A program made the position numbers and the translations under genes. Below, one piece after another: positions 9,799-16,831 of a DNA stretch of 51,099 nt. Below the pieces are notes generated by a model. It saw only the letters and a program-made list of their open reading frames with translations, ran no database searches and had not been told where the DNA came from. Every line of letters begins with the position of its first letter. Positions within the stretch are counted from its first letter, which is position 1. This DNA is from Clostridia bacterium. Lineage in GTDB: Bacteria > Bacillota > Clostridia > Oscillospirales > CAG-272. The DNA lies in NCBI GenBank assembly GCA_017453205.1, contig JAFTKO010000017.1, forward strand, positions 1 to 51,099, written 5' to 3'.

Positions 9799-9815
9799 AT
9801 GAGAACTACAAGCTG

Positions 9816-11027
9816 GTGCTCGGCGACCCTTACGTGGTAGTAGAGGGCAGTGGCTCTTGGAGCGAGCTTGGTTGGGGACCTTACCAATTCTCCAAGGCTT
9901 GTTATACCACCAACGGTGATATCTACGTGCAATGGCACATGAGCAATGACCAAGCCGACCCCGATTTGGCAACCACCTTGGCGGGGCAGAGCAAAGCTGT
10001 CTCCGAGGACGGCGGCAAGACCTGGCGCGCGGTAACCTCCGAGGATATCCCCGTCTCCGATGTGACTCTAAGTGACGGAAGTTACTTTGCTTACTTTAAC
10101 GGCGGCGGGAATGCCTCCTACGATTGGCTGTCGGATTACACCGACGATGTGCAAAAGCCAAAAGCCGACCGTAGCAATATCGACCTCTATTTTGCCGAGG
10201 ATATTGAGGATTTTGACACCAAGGTCACCTTTAACAAGGTCGATCCCGAAACGGGTGTCAAAACAACGGTCAATGCTACATTCAATTGGCCCTACATGCC
10301 CATGTCTACGGCAGGAACGCTTGTGCACTCGCTCCGTCAGTGGATCTCGCTTGGCAATTACCACAGCCTCATCGAAAAGGACGGCGTTTTGTATCTCTGC
10401 TTCTACTGCTACGGCTTTGATTCCTCGGCTTCTTCCCGTGAGACTGCCGTAACCAAGTACAGCGAGTATTACAGCACCTACGTGTTCAAGTCCACCGATG
10501 ACGGCGCGACTTGGGATTACCTCTCGCAAATTTCGGTCACGGAGGATATCTTTGAGGTGTCTACTTCCTATTCGGGCTCCTTTGAGGGCTTTGGTGAACC
10601 GATGTTCGAGGTTATGCCCGATGGCTCGGTTGTCATGCTGATGCGTACCGGCGCCAACCAGCCCAGCTACATCGTTCGTTCTACCGACAACTGCAAAACC
10701 TGGAGTACCCCCGTCATCTTTGACGATGTTGGCGTGCTTCCCCAAATCTTGACCTTAGGTTGCGGCGTAACGCTGGCAAGCTACGGCAGACCCGGACTTT
10801 TCCTGCGTTCGACAGGCGACGTTCAAGGTCTTGTTTGGGAGGAGGCGACCGAGATCACGCTGACAGGCGGCGTCTCCACTCCCTCTTGCTATTACACTTA
10901 TCTGCTGGCCCTTGACGATACAACCGCACTCTTTTTCTACACCGACTGTAACTATCCAAACGCAGACGGGGAGGGGAAAAAGACGGTTCTTGCCCGTACC
11001 GTTACCGTGGTCCCGGCGGATGAGTAA
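9816..11027 (+). CDS. Sialidase-fold domain, probably translated only as frameshift extension
   Basis: The 403-residue frame shares the full propeller with the proteins at 2746 and 4564: ELGWGPYQF near the start, Asp boxes SEDGGKTW, STDDGATW and STDNCKTW, LMRTGANQPSYIVRSTD, and CYYTYLLALDDTT near the end. Its first usable start is a GTG at 9816 with no ribosome binding site. Homology already begins upstream of that codon, in residues encoded from about 9795 (the NENYKLVLGDP segment), and there is no signal peptide of its own. These facts argue that the domain is reached from the upstream GLUG frame by a -1 shift at the A9 run and is secreted as part of that fusion. The alternative is a broken gene whose second half is no longer translated. 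Confidence 0.75.
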   Translation: MLGDPYVVVEGSGSWSELGWGPYQFSKACYTTNGDIYVQWHMSNDQADPDLATTLAGQSKAVSEDGGKTWRAVTSEDIPVSDVTLSDGSYFAYFNGGGNASYDWLSDYTDDVQKPKADRSNIDLYFAEDIEDFDTKVTFNKVDPETGVKTTVNATFNWPYMPMSTAGTLVHSLRQWISLGNYHSLIEKDGVLYLCFYCYGFDSSASSRETAVTKYSEYYSTYVFKSTDDGATWDYLSQISVTEDIFEVSTSYSGSFEGFGEPMFEVMPDGSVVMLMRTGANQPSYIVRSTDNCKTWSTPVIFDDVGVLPQILTLGCGVTLASYGRPGLFLRSTGDVQGLVWEEATEITLTGGVSTPSCYYTYLLALDDTTALFFYTDCNYPNADGEGKKTVLARTVTVVPADE

Positions 11028-11600
11028 TGCAGGGTTATTCGGTTAAGAAATTAAGTCTCTCCTAAACATACGATCAAAAAAAGTATGCTTGTTATGGCAA
11101 GGTCACTTTTAGCCTCCCTCAAGAGGGAGGTGGCAAAGGCGTAAGCCTTTGACGGAAGGAGTTAATAAAGGAAAACTCCCTCAGTCGCTTCGCGACAGCT
11201 CCCCCAAGGAGGAGCCTAAGATTACCTACGCTCAAAAAAGTATACTTGTTATGGCAGAGTAACTTCGAGCCTCCCTCAAGAGGGAGGTGGCAAAGGCGTA
11301 GCCTTTGACGGAAGGAGTTAATAAAGGAAAACTCCCTCAGTCGCTTCGCGACAGCTCCCCCAAGGAGGAGCCTAAGATTACCTACGCTCAAAAAAGTATA
11401 CTTGTTATGGCAGAGTAACTTCGAGCCTCCCTCTCGAGGGAGGTGGCAAAGGCGTAAGCCTTTGACGGAAGGAGTTTTTCCAAAAGCAGCTTTTCGCCTC
11501 CATCTTAGAGGAAAGCCGCAAGGAGAGAGAAGCTTAATTGAATGAGATTGATTCATAAGCGATCCCTTTTAAAATTTGAAAATTGAAAGGATTTTTTGAC
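11028..11600. repeat. Array of ~157-bp tandem repeats built from palindromes
   Basis: Units begin at 11111, 11268 and 11424, giving periods of 157 and 156 bases; the last copy is cut off near 11480. Each unit carries CTCAAGAGGGAG or CTCTCGAGGGAG palindromes, a GGCAAAGGCGTA(A)GCCTTTG hairpin and the CTCCCTCAGTCGCTTCGCGA core also seen at 7293. The minus-strand open frame of 145 codons across it repeats with the array and is not a gene. It looks like expansion of a dispersed intergenic repeat rather than CRISPR. Confidence 0.85.
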
Positions 11601-11747
11601 ATGAAAAAAGTTTATCAATTGCCCAAGATGAGCATTTGCCTCTTGGACGACGAGGATATTTTAACCACAAGTACCCTGTCGCTGTTCGCCGATCTCAACG
11701 GCGATCCCGTTGCGGGCAAAGGCGACTCGGTCACTTGGAAATCGTAA
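11601..11747 (+). CDS. Short peptide with EDILT motif (48 aa), function unknown
   Basis: A 48-residue frame starts at ATG 11601, 11 bases after GAAAGG (11585-11590). The centre, PKMSICLLDDEDILTTS, matches the pattern P-x3-I-x-L-x2-x-E-D-I-L-T-x-S of the 54-residue peptide at 39104. There is no signal peptide or membrane helix; it is acidic in the middle. It lies 74 bases before the GLUG protein at 11822. I have seen comparable short acidic peptides noted as hypothetical proteins in gut Clostridia, but I know of no function for them. Conservation between two distant loci argues that it is translated. Confidence 0.6.
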   Translation: MKKVYQLPKMSICLLDDEDILTTSTLSLFADLNGDPVAGKGDSVTWKS

Positions 11748-11821
11748 CCCCCAAAAAAGCTGCTATTGGGCATAAGGTGCCTTAGCAAATAAAAAAATTT
11801 TCCAAAAAGGAGAAAAAGATC

Positions 11822-13216
11822 ATGAAAAAACTGTTAGTAGCTCTTCTCACCCTCTCTCTCGTTTTGGCGCTTGCGGTTCCCGCATTTGCCGAAGAAACCA
11901 ATGTGGTAGGCTATTCCGCCGACCGTATCGAAAAGATCACCGATTGGTCCGAAATTCCCGACATCATAAAATATGATGACTACATGGTAAACCCCGAAGC
12001 ATACAAGGTTTTGGATGCCGACGGCTTGATGAAGCTCAGTAACATCGTAAACACCGGTGACCCGTTGGAGGGCGTTACCATCTATCTTGCCTATGACATT
12101 AACATGGAGGGCAAGGAGTTTGTTTCCATCGGTAAGACCGGTAGCTTGGCCTTTAAGGGAACCCTTGACGGACAGGGACATGTCATCGACAACCTCAAAA
12201 CCATGCCTTTTGGAGATTCAGGCGTGATTGTTGCAGGCTTGATCGGTCAAGGTACGGGTGCAACCGTGAAAAATGTGATCCTCGGCAGCGGCTGTGAAAT
12301 TACCAGTACCGTTGATGCGGACTCGAGAATCGGTGGTATCATCGGCAACAGCAACGGCTGTACCGTTGACAACTGCTACGTACTTGCAACCGTAAACGGC
12401 AGCCGCTACACCGGCGGTGTGGTCGGATTTATCAATACCACTACCGAGGATGTGATCCAAAACTGCACCTTTGCAGGCTCCACCAGCGATAACACTCGCG
12501 GCTCCGGCGGTATCGTGGGAACCGTTGCACAAGCAAATACCAAGGTTCTCAATTGCCGCAATACCGGTACCGTTAACTCCGCAACCACCGCAAGCGCTTA
12601 CAATACCTGTGCGGGCGGTATCGTGGGACGTTGCTGGGCCGCAGGTCTGACCATTGACGGCTGTATCAACAACGGTACGATCACTGCCGCAACCTACGGC
12701 GGCGGTATCCTCGGCGGCTTGCAGCTTGCAAATGCAACCGTTACCAACTGCATCAACTACGGTACCGTTACCGGTGAGGGAACCGACAACGGGATTGTGG
12801 GTATGGTACAGGACACCTTTAGCGCAGGTATTTCCGAATGTGTGGACAAAGCAGGTCAAGATGATGCAACTTTGAGCACCGTTCCCACTGTAACCCCCGA
12901 CTACCCCACGCAGGAAGAGATTGATGCCGCACACAACAATAACAACACCCAAGGCGGCGATGAGGGTGGCAATGAGCAAGGTGGTAACGAACAGGGCGGC
13001 AATGAGCAAGGCGGCAACGAGCAAGGTGGAAACGAGCAAGGCGGCAGCAAGGATACCGAGCCCGTAACCGAGGCTCCTACCTCCGCTACCACCACCGAGG
13101 CACCTGCCGATACCGATGAAGAGAGCGGATGCGCATCCTCCGTATTCGGTGGCTTGGCAATGATCGTGATGACCGCAGGTGCGGCTCTCACGCTTTGCAA
13201 AAAGAAAAAAGACTAA
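11822..13216 (+). CDS. Cell-surface GLUG-repeat protein with C-terminal anchor
   Basis: This 464-residue protein has a signal peptide (cleavage near FAEET) and the opening VVGYSADRIEKI, shared with the GLUG protein at 7897 (TVGYSDDRVVKA). A beta-helix of GLUG repeats (GGIIGN, GGVVGF, GGIVGT, GGIVGR, GGGILGG) spans about residues 90-330. A disordered linker of five-residue GGNEQ repeats (about 375-400) and a Thr/Glu/Pro stretch follow. The end is a sorting-type tail: the Ser-Gly-Cys motif ESGCAS, a hydrophobic helix, then KKKKD. No LPXTG motif is present. Probably it is exposed on the wall and binds mucin or a glycan. GGAG precedes the ATG. Confidence 0.85.
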   Translation: MKKLLVALLTLSLVLALAVPAFAEETNVVGYSADRIEKITDWSEIPDIIKYDDYMVNPEAYKVLDADGLMKLSNIVNTGDPLEGVTIYLAYDINMEGKEFVSIGKTGSLAFKGTLDGQGHVIDNLKTMPFGDSGVIVAGLIGQGTGATVKNVILGSGCEITSTVDADSRIGGIIGNSNGCTVDNCYVLATVNGSRYTGGVVGFINTTTEDVIQNCTFAGSTSDNTRGSGGIVGTVAQANTKVLNCRNTGTVNSATTASAYNTCAGGIVGRCWAAGLTIDGCINNGTITAATYGGGILGGLQLANATVTNCINYGTVTGEGTDNGIVGMVQDTFSAGISECVDKAGQDDATLSTVPTVTPDYPTQEEIDAAHNNNNTQGGDEGGNEQGGNEQGGNEQGGNEQGGNEQGGSKDTEPVTEAPTSATTTEAPADTDEESGCASSVFGGLAMIVMTAGAALTLCKKKKD

Positions 13217-13235
13217 TTGCCTTTTTACCCAAAAA

Positions 13236-13262
13236 GGGAGCCCATTCGGGCTCCCTTCAAAG
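13236..13262 (+). terminator. Hairpin after the GLUG gene
   Basis: GGGAGCCC and GGGCTCCC pair around the loop ATTC (13236-13255). The downstream sequence has only a short T tract, so termination may be partial and allow read-through to the lyase gene at 13304. Confidence 0.6.
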
Positions 13263-13303
13263 AAAACTTTTACGCATTATTTACCAAAGGATTGGACTGA
13301 ATT

Positions 13304-14179
13304 ATGAAATTTGAAGGAGTTATGCCGGCGCTCATTACACCGGTAACCAAAGAAGGCAAGCTGAACAAAACCGTACTGAAACAGCTGATTGAGGATCTGA
13401 TCGCACAGGGCGCCGACGGCTTTTATATCGGCGGTGCAACCGGTGAGGGCGTTGTTCTCGATGCCGAGCTCCACAAGGAGCTGACACATGAGTCGCTTGC
13501 CATTGTCAACGGTCGCGTACCCTGTATCATTCACGTTGCAAGAATGAACTACCATGAGATGATCGACTTGGCACAGTACGCCGAAAAGGCAGGGGCGGCG
13601 GCGATCTCTGCCATTCCTCCGCTCTTTTACAAGTACGGTGACGACGGCATTTATGACTACTACAAGGGCTTGGCGGATAGCGTTAAGATCCCCGTGGTCA
13701 TCTACAACAATCCCAACACGGGCGTTACCTTTACCACGCCCCTGTTGGAGCGGTTATTCAAGATCGAAAATCTGACGGCAATCAAGTGGACCAACTACGA
13801 TTATTCGTCGGTCCTGCAGCTCAAGGACCGTGTAAAGGACGCCAACATCATCAACGGTCCCGATGAAATGCTGGTCTTGGGACTTGCGGCGGGCTGTGAC
13901 GCTTGCATCGGTACCACCTATAATTTCCAATTGCCGCTGATCAAAAAAATCTACAATGCTTACCGCACAGGAGATATTGCGCTTGCAAGAGAATTGCAGA
14001 CAAAGGTCAGCAAGATCGTAAACGTGATGATTCCGTGGAACGTCATTATGGCTACCAAGCTGATCCTCTCCAAGCAAGGCTATGATGTCAACTACCCGCT
14101 CTATCCCATGCAAAGCTATACCGGGGAGCAGGAGGATCAGCTTATGGCGCAACTGATCGAGGCGGGACTGGAGCTGTAA
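13304..14179 (+). CDS. nanA: N-acetylneuraminate lyase-like class I aldolase (DHDPS/NAL family)
   Basis: This 291-residue cytoplasmic TIM-barrel enzyme belongs to the dihydrodipicolinate synthase/neuraminate lyase family. Visible are the pyruvate-binding GGATGEG loop (residues 43-49), the catalytic tyrosine in IYNNPNTGV (Tyr134) and the Schiff-base lysine in AIKW (Lys161), close to the spacing in E. coli NanA (Tyr137, Lys165). The later GTTYN segment corresponds to GSTYN of NanA. It would split sialic acid to N-acetylmannosamine and pyruvate. Sialidase-fold neighbours upstream support NAL over DapA. nanE and nanK are not in the window. The ATG follows GAAGGAG only a few bases downstream of an in-frame alternative; 13304 fits best. 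Confidence 0.8.
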   Translation: MKFEGVMPALITPVTKEGKLNKTVLKQLIEDLIAQGADGFYIGGATGEGVVLDAELHKELTHESLAIVNGRVPCIIHVARMNYHEMIDLAQYAEKAGAAAISAIPPLFYKYGDDGIYDYYKGLADSVKIPVVIYNNPNTGVTFTTPLLERLFKIENLTAIKWTNYDYSSVLQLKDRVKDANIINGPDEMLVLGLAAGCDACIGTTYNFQLPLIKKIYNAYRTGDIALARELQTKVSKIVNVMIPWNVIMATKLILSKQGYDVNYPLYPMQSYTGEQEDQLMAQLIEAGLEL

Positions 14180-14192
14180 CGCAGACGCAAAG

Positions 14193-14738
14193 ATGGAACC
14201 CAAGGTTATTGTTGGTCAAATCATTGGCATTGTACTGACACTGCTTTGCATGATCTCGCCGCAGTTTAAACGAAAGTGGCAGATGGCAACCATGGCGATT
14301 GTGTCAAACGCACTCTCGGGGCTGAATTTTCTCCTGTTGGATCAAGTCAGCGCCTGCGGTGTGTCGTTGGTTGCTATCATACAAGCAACGCTTGCAATCC
14401 GACATACCCAAAAGGACACCTCACCCTCTAAGATAGAGATCTCGATTTTCGGTGTTCTTTACGTCTTGGGGGGACTATTGCCTTACCTCGTTTCGGGAAC
14501 ACTGTCCGAGTTTCGTCCCTTGGACGTGATGCCCATCGTAGGAGCGTTACTGTTTTTGGGCTATTTGGCACAAAAAGAGGAACAGCGTATGCGCTTGTTC
14601 TCGTTGGCAAACATTTTGGTTTATCTGGTCTACAACGCGCTCATCCTAAGCACACAGTTCTTTGCACAGCTTGTCGGACTGATCTCGGTAGTGATCGCTC
14701 TGATTCGCTATCGAAAAAAGAAAGACACCTCTGCTTGA
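14193..14738 (+). CDS. YgjV-family integral membrane protein
   Basis: This 181-residue hydrophobic protein has about six predicted membrane segments. It starts GQIIGIVLTLLCMISPQ, typical of the YgjV (inner membrane protein) family whose biochemical role is not established. It starts 13 bases after the lyase stop codon, suggesting one transcript and perhaps a link to sialic acid use, but no transporter signature is visible. A rho-independent terminator follows at once, so this ends the glycan locus. Confidence 0.75.
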   Translation: MEPKVIVGQIIGIVLTLLCMISPQFKRKWQMATMAIVSNALSGLNFLLLDQVSACGVSLVAIIQATLAIRHTQKDTSPSKIEISIFGVLYVLGGLLPYLVSGTLSEFRPLDVMPIVGALLFLGYLAQKEEQRMRLFSLANILVYLVYNALILSTQFFAQLVGLISVVIALIRYRKKKDTSA

Positions 14739-14746
14739 AACAAAGG

Positions 14747-14790
14747 GACCGTTTCAATTGCGCTTTTGCGCTTTTGAGACGGTCTTTTTT
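14747..14790 (+). terminator. Rho-independent terminator
   Basis: The arms GACCGTTTCAA and TTGAGACGGTC enclose a loop that itself contains GCGC pairs; six T residues follow (14785-14790). It closes the sialic-acid transcript ahead of the pyr promoter. Confidence 0.9.
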
Positions 14791-14843
14791 GCGCATTCAA
14801 AAATAATATTTTCGCATTCTGTCGTAAAATTTGTTTTGACCTC

Positions 14844-14872
14844 TTGACAAACGGGGCGTTGTGTGCTATAAT
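14844..14872 (+). promoter_or_regulatory. Promoter of the pyrimidine operon
   Basis: A perfect consensus sigma-A promoter: TTGACA (14844-14849), 17-base spacer, TATAAT (14867-14872). It lies about 160 bases before pyrR, leaving room for the attenuator leader. Confidence 0.95.
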
Positions 14873-14900
14873 ATCCGTAGTCAAAAGAAAAGTCTTTAAG

Positions 14901-15007
14901 CCGATACAGAGAGATCGGGAAGATTTTGCATAGCGAGACCTGTACCCGCGCGGGTGGAGGTGCATACTTGTGTGTGGAATCTTGCCCGAGGTGGCAAGAT
15001 TTTTTTA
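14901..15007 (+). promoter_or_regulatory. PyrR-dependent attenuator leader
   Basis: The leader contains a hairpin CCGAT-ACAGAGAG-ATCGG (14901-14918) whose loop has the conserved CAGAGAG bound by PyrR in Bacillota. Downstream is an intrinsic terminator with arms ATCTTGCC (14979-14986) and GGCAAGAT (14993-15000) and a run of six T. By analogy with Bacillus, UMP- or UTP-loaded PyrR stabilises the upstream hairpin and favours termination. Confidence 0.85.
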
Positions 15008-15030
15008 TTACCCATAAGGGGGATTTTGCG

Positions 15031-15570
15031 ATGAAGCAAAAGGCGCAGATCATGGATGCTACGGCGCTTTCGCGTGCCATGGCGCGGATCACACATGAGA
15101 TCATCGAGCGTAACCAAGGCGTTGGAAACATCTGTCTGTTGGGGGTCAAACGCCGAGGGATCCCGCTGGCGGCAATGCTGGCGGAGAACATCAAGCGCTT
15201 TGAGGGTGTGGAGGTTCCGCTTGGACACCTTGACATCACCAAGCACCGCGATGATTTGACCGAACAGGAAAAAAGCGGTATGGCGGCGGAATGTCACATT
15301 CCATGCGATATCCGCGAGCGGACTGTGATCATTGTGGATGACGTGATGTACACGGGACGCACGGCGCGTGCGGCGCTCGAAGCGGTATTTGCCTTTGCAA
15401 GACCGCAAGCCGTTCAGCTTGCCGTTTTGGTGGACAGAGGGCACAGGGAGCTGCCGTTCCGCCCCGACTATGTCGGAAAGAATGTTCCCACAGCGCGCAG
15501 TGAGGAGGTCTCCGTCCGCTTGGAGGAGATTGATGGGGAGACCGGTGTTTACATCTGCGACGCGGATTAA
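15031..15570 (+). CDS. pyrR: PyrR, pyr operon attenuation protein / uracil phosphoribosyltransferase
   Basis: This 179-residue protein has the PRPP-binding loop VIIVDDVMYTGRTA at residues 99-112 and the basic stretch GVKRRGIP (38-45) typical of PyrR. It binds the pyr leader RNA to cause termination when uridine nucleotides are plentiful, and usually has minor uracil phosphoribosyltransferase activity. The ATG at 15031, after AAGGGGG, was chosen because it leaves the terminator at 14979-15007 outside the coding region; an earlier start would run through it. First gene of the operon. Confidence 0.95.
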   Translation: MKQKAQIMDATALSRAMARITHEIIERNQGVGNICLLGVKRRGIPLAAMLAENIKRFEGVEVPLGHLDITKHRDDLTEQEKSGMAAECHIPCDIRERTVIIVDDVMYTGRTARAALEAVFAFARPQAVQLAVLVDRGHRELPFRPDYVGKNVPTARSEEVSVRLEEIDGETGVYICDAD

Positions 15571-15592
15571 TATGGAAAGGAAGGAAATAAAC

Positions 15593-16804
15593 ATGGAGCA
15601 ACAAAAGCTCACAATGATGAATAAAGCCGAGGTACAGTCTTTTGCAAAGGCTTTTTTGGCAACCCATTCCATGCTTTCCCATTCTTTGGAGCAATATGCG
15701 ATACTTCCCGGTTTTTGCGATGTGCATGTGCATTTTCGTGAGCCGGGATTTTCTTATAAGGAGACCATCGCCACGGGCTCGCGTGCGGCGGCAAGAGGGG
15801 GGTACACGGCGGTTTGCACCATGCCAAACCTCAAGCCGGTGCCCGACAGCATTCCGCACCTTGCCGAACAGCTTGACATCATCAAGCGTGACGCGGTCAT
15901 CGGCGTTTACCCCTATGCTTCCATTACGGTGGGGCAGATCGGGGAGACACTTTCCGACATGGAGGGAATGGCAAAGGATTGCATCGCTTTCTCGGATGAC
16001 GGGCGCGGCGTGCAGAGCGATGGCATGATGCGTGCGGCAATGCAAAAAGCCAAGGCGCTTGGCAAAATGATTGTGGCGCACTGCGAGGTCAACGACCTGT
16101 TGCACGGCGGCTACATTCATGACGGTGCCTATGCGAGGGTACACGGTCACAAGGGCATTTGCTCCGAGAGTGAGTATCTGCAAATCGAACGTGACCTTGG
16201 TCTTGCAAAAGAGACGGGATGTGCCTATCATGTCTGCCATATTTCGGCAAAAGAGAGCGTGGAGGCGATCCGACGAGCCAAAGCAGACGGAGTGAATGTA
16301 ACCTGTGAGACCGCGCCACACTACCTTGTGATGGACGACGGCGACCTGCAAGAGGACGGACGCTTTAAAATGAACCCGCCTCTGCGCAGTGCCGCGGACA
16401 GGGAAGCCTTGGTTGAGGGGATTCGGGACGGCACCATCGACATGATCGCCACCGACCACGCGCCGCACTCCGCCGAGGAAAAATCCCGCGGGCTTGCGGG
16501 CAGTGCATTCGGTATTGTGGGATTGGAAACCGCATTTCCATTAATGTACACCAAGCTGGTGAAAACGGGCGTGATCACGATGGACCGTTTGCTGGATCTT
16601 TTGGTCTACAATCCGAGAAAACGCTTCGGCATTCCGTTGAAGAACAGCTTCTCGGTATGGGATCTTGATGCCGAATTTTTTGTGGATCCCAACGAGTTTT
16701 TGACCAAAGGACGCGCAACGCCGCTGACGGGCATGAAGCTGTGCGGCAGAAATCTCTTGACCGTCTGTGACGGCAAGGTCGTATATCAAACGCAAACAAT
16801 TTAA
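15593..16804 (+). CDS. pyrC: Dihydroorotase
   Basis: This 403-residue class I dihydroorotase of the amidohydrolase superfamily has the metal-binding DVHVHFREPG motif (residues 43-52) and the later TDHAPHS motif (287-293). A lysine/His metal-site region and CHIS lie between. It cyclises carbamoyl aspartate to dihydroorotate. The ATG at 15593 follows AAGGAAGG; an in-frame ATG at 15572 directly after the pyrR stop is possible. The gap to pyrR is 22 bases. Confidence 0.95.
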   Translation: MEQQKLTMMNKAEVQSFAKAFLATHSMLSHSLEQYAILPGFCDVHVHFREPGFSYKETIATGSRAAARGGYTAVCTMPNLKPVPDSIPHLAEQLDIIKRDAVIGVYPYASITVGQIGETLSDMEGMAKDCIAFSDDGRGVQSDGMMRAAMQKAKALGKMIVAHCEVNDLLHGGYIHDGAYARVHGHKGICSESEYLQIERDLGLAKETGCAYHVCHISAKESVEAIRRAKADGVNVTCETAPHYLVMDDGDLQEDGRFKMNPPLRSAADREALVEGIRDGTIDMIATDHAPHSAEEKSRGLAGSAFGIVGLETAFPLMYTKLVKTGVITMDRLLDLLVYNPRKRFGIPLKNSFSVWDLDAEFFVDPNEFLTKGRATPLTGMKLCGRNLLTVCDGKVVYQTQTI

Positions 16805-16831
16805 CCTATATAAATTCGGAGGAAAAGGAAA

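Noticed and set aside
9799-9840. ATG at 9799 as start of the sialidase domain
   Set aside because: It is in the GLUG zero frame after the stop and hits TAG within 14 codons.
11111-11480. Possible CRISPR array
   Set aside because: Units are 157 bases with no unique spacers and no cas genes nearby.
11119-11556. Minus-strand 145-codon open frame over the 157-bp repeats
   Set aside because: The translation simply repeats with the array, has no ribosome binding site, and the array is palindromic; not a gene.
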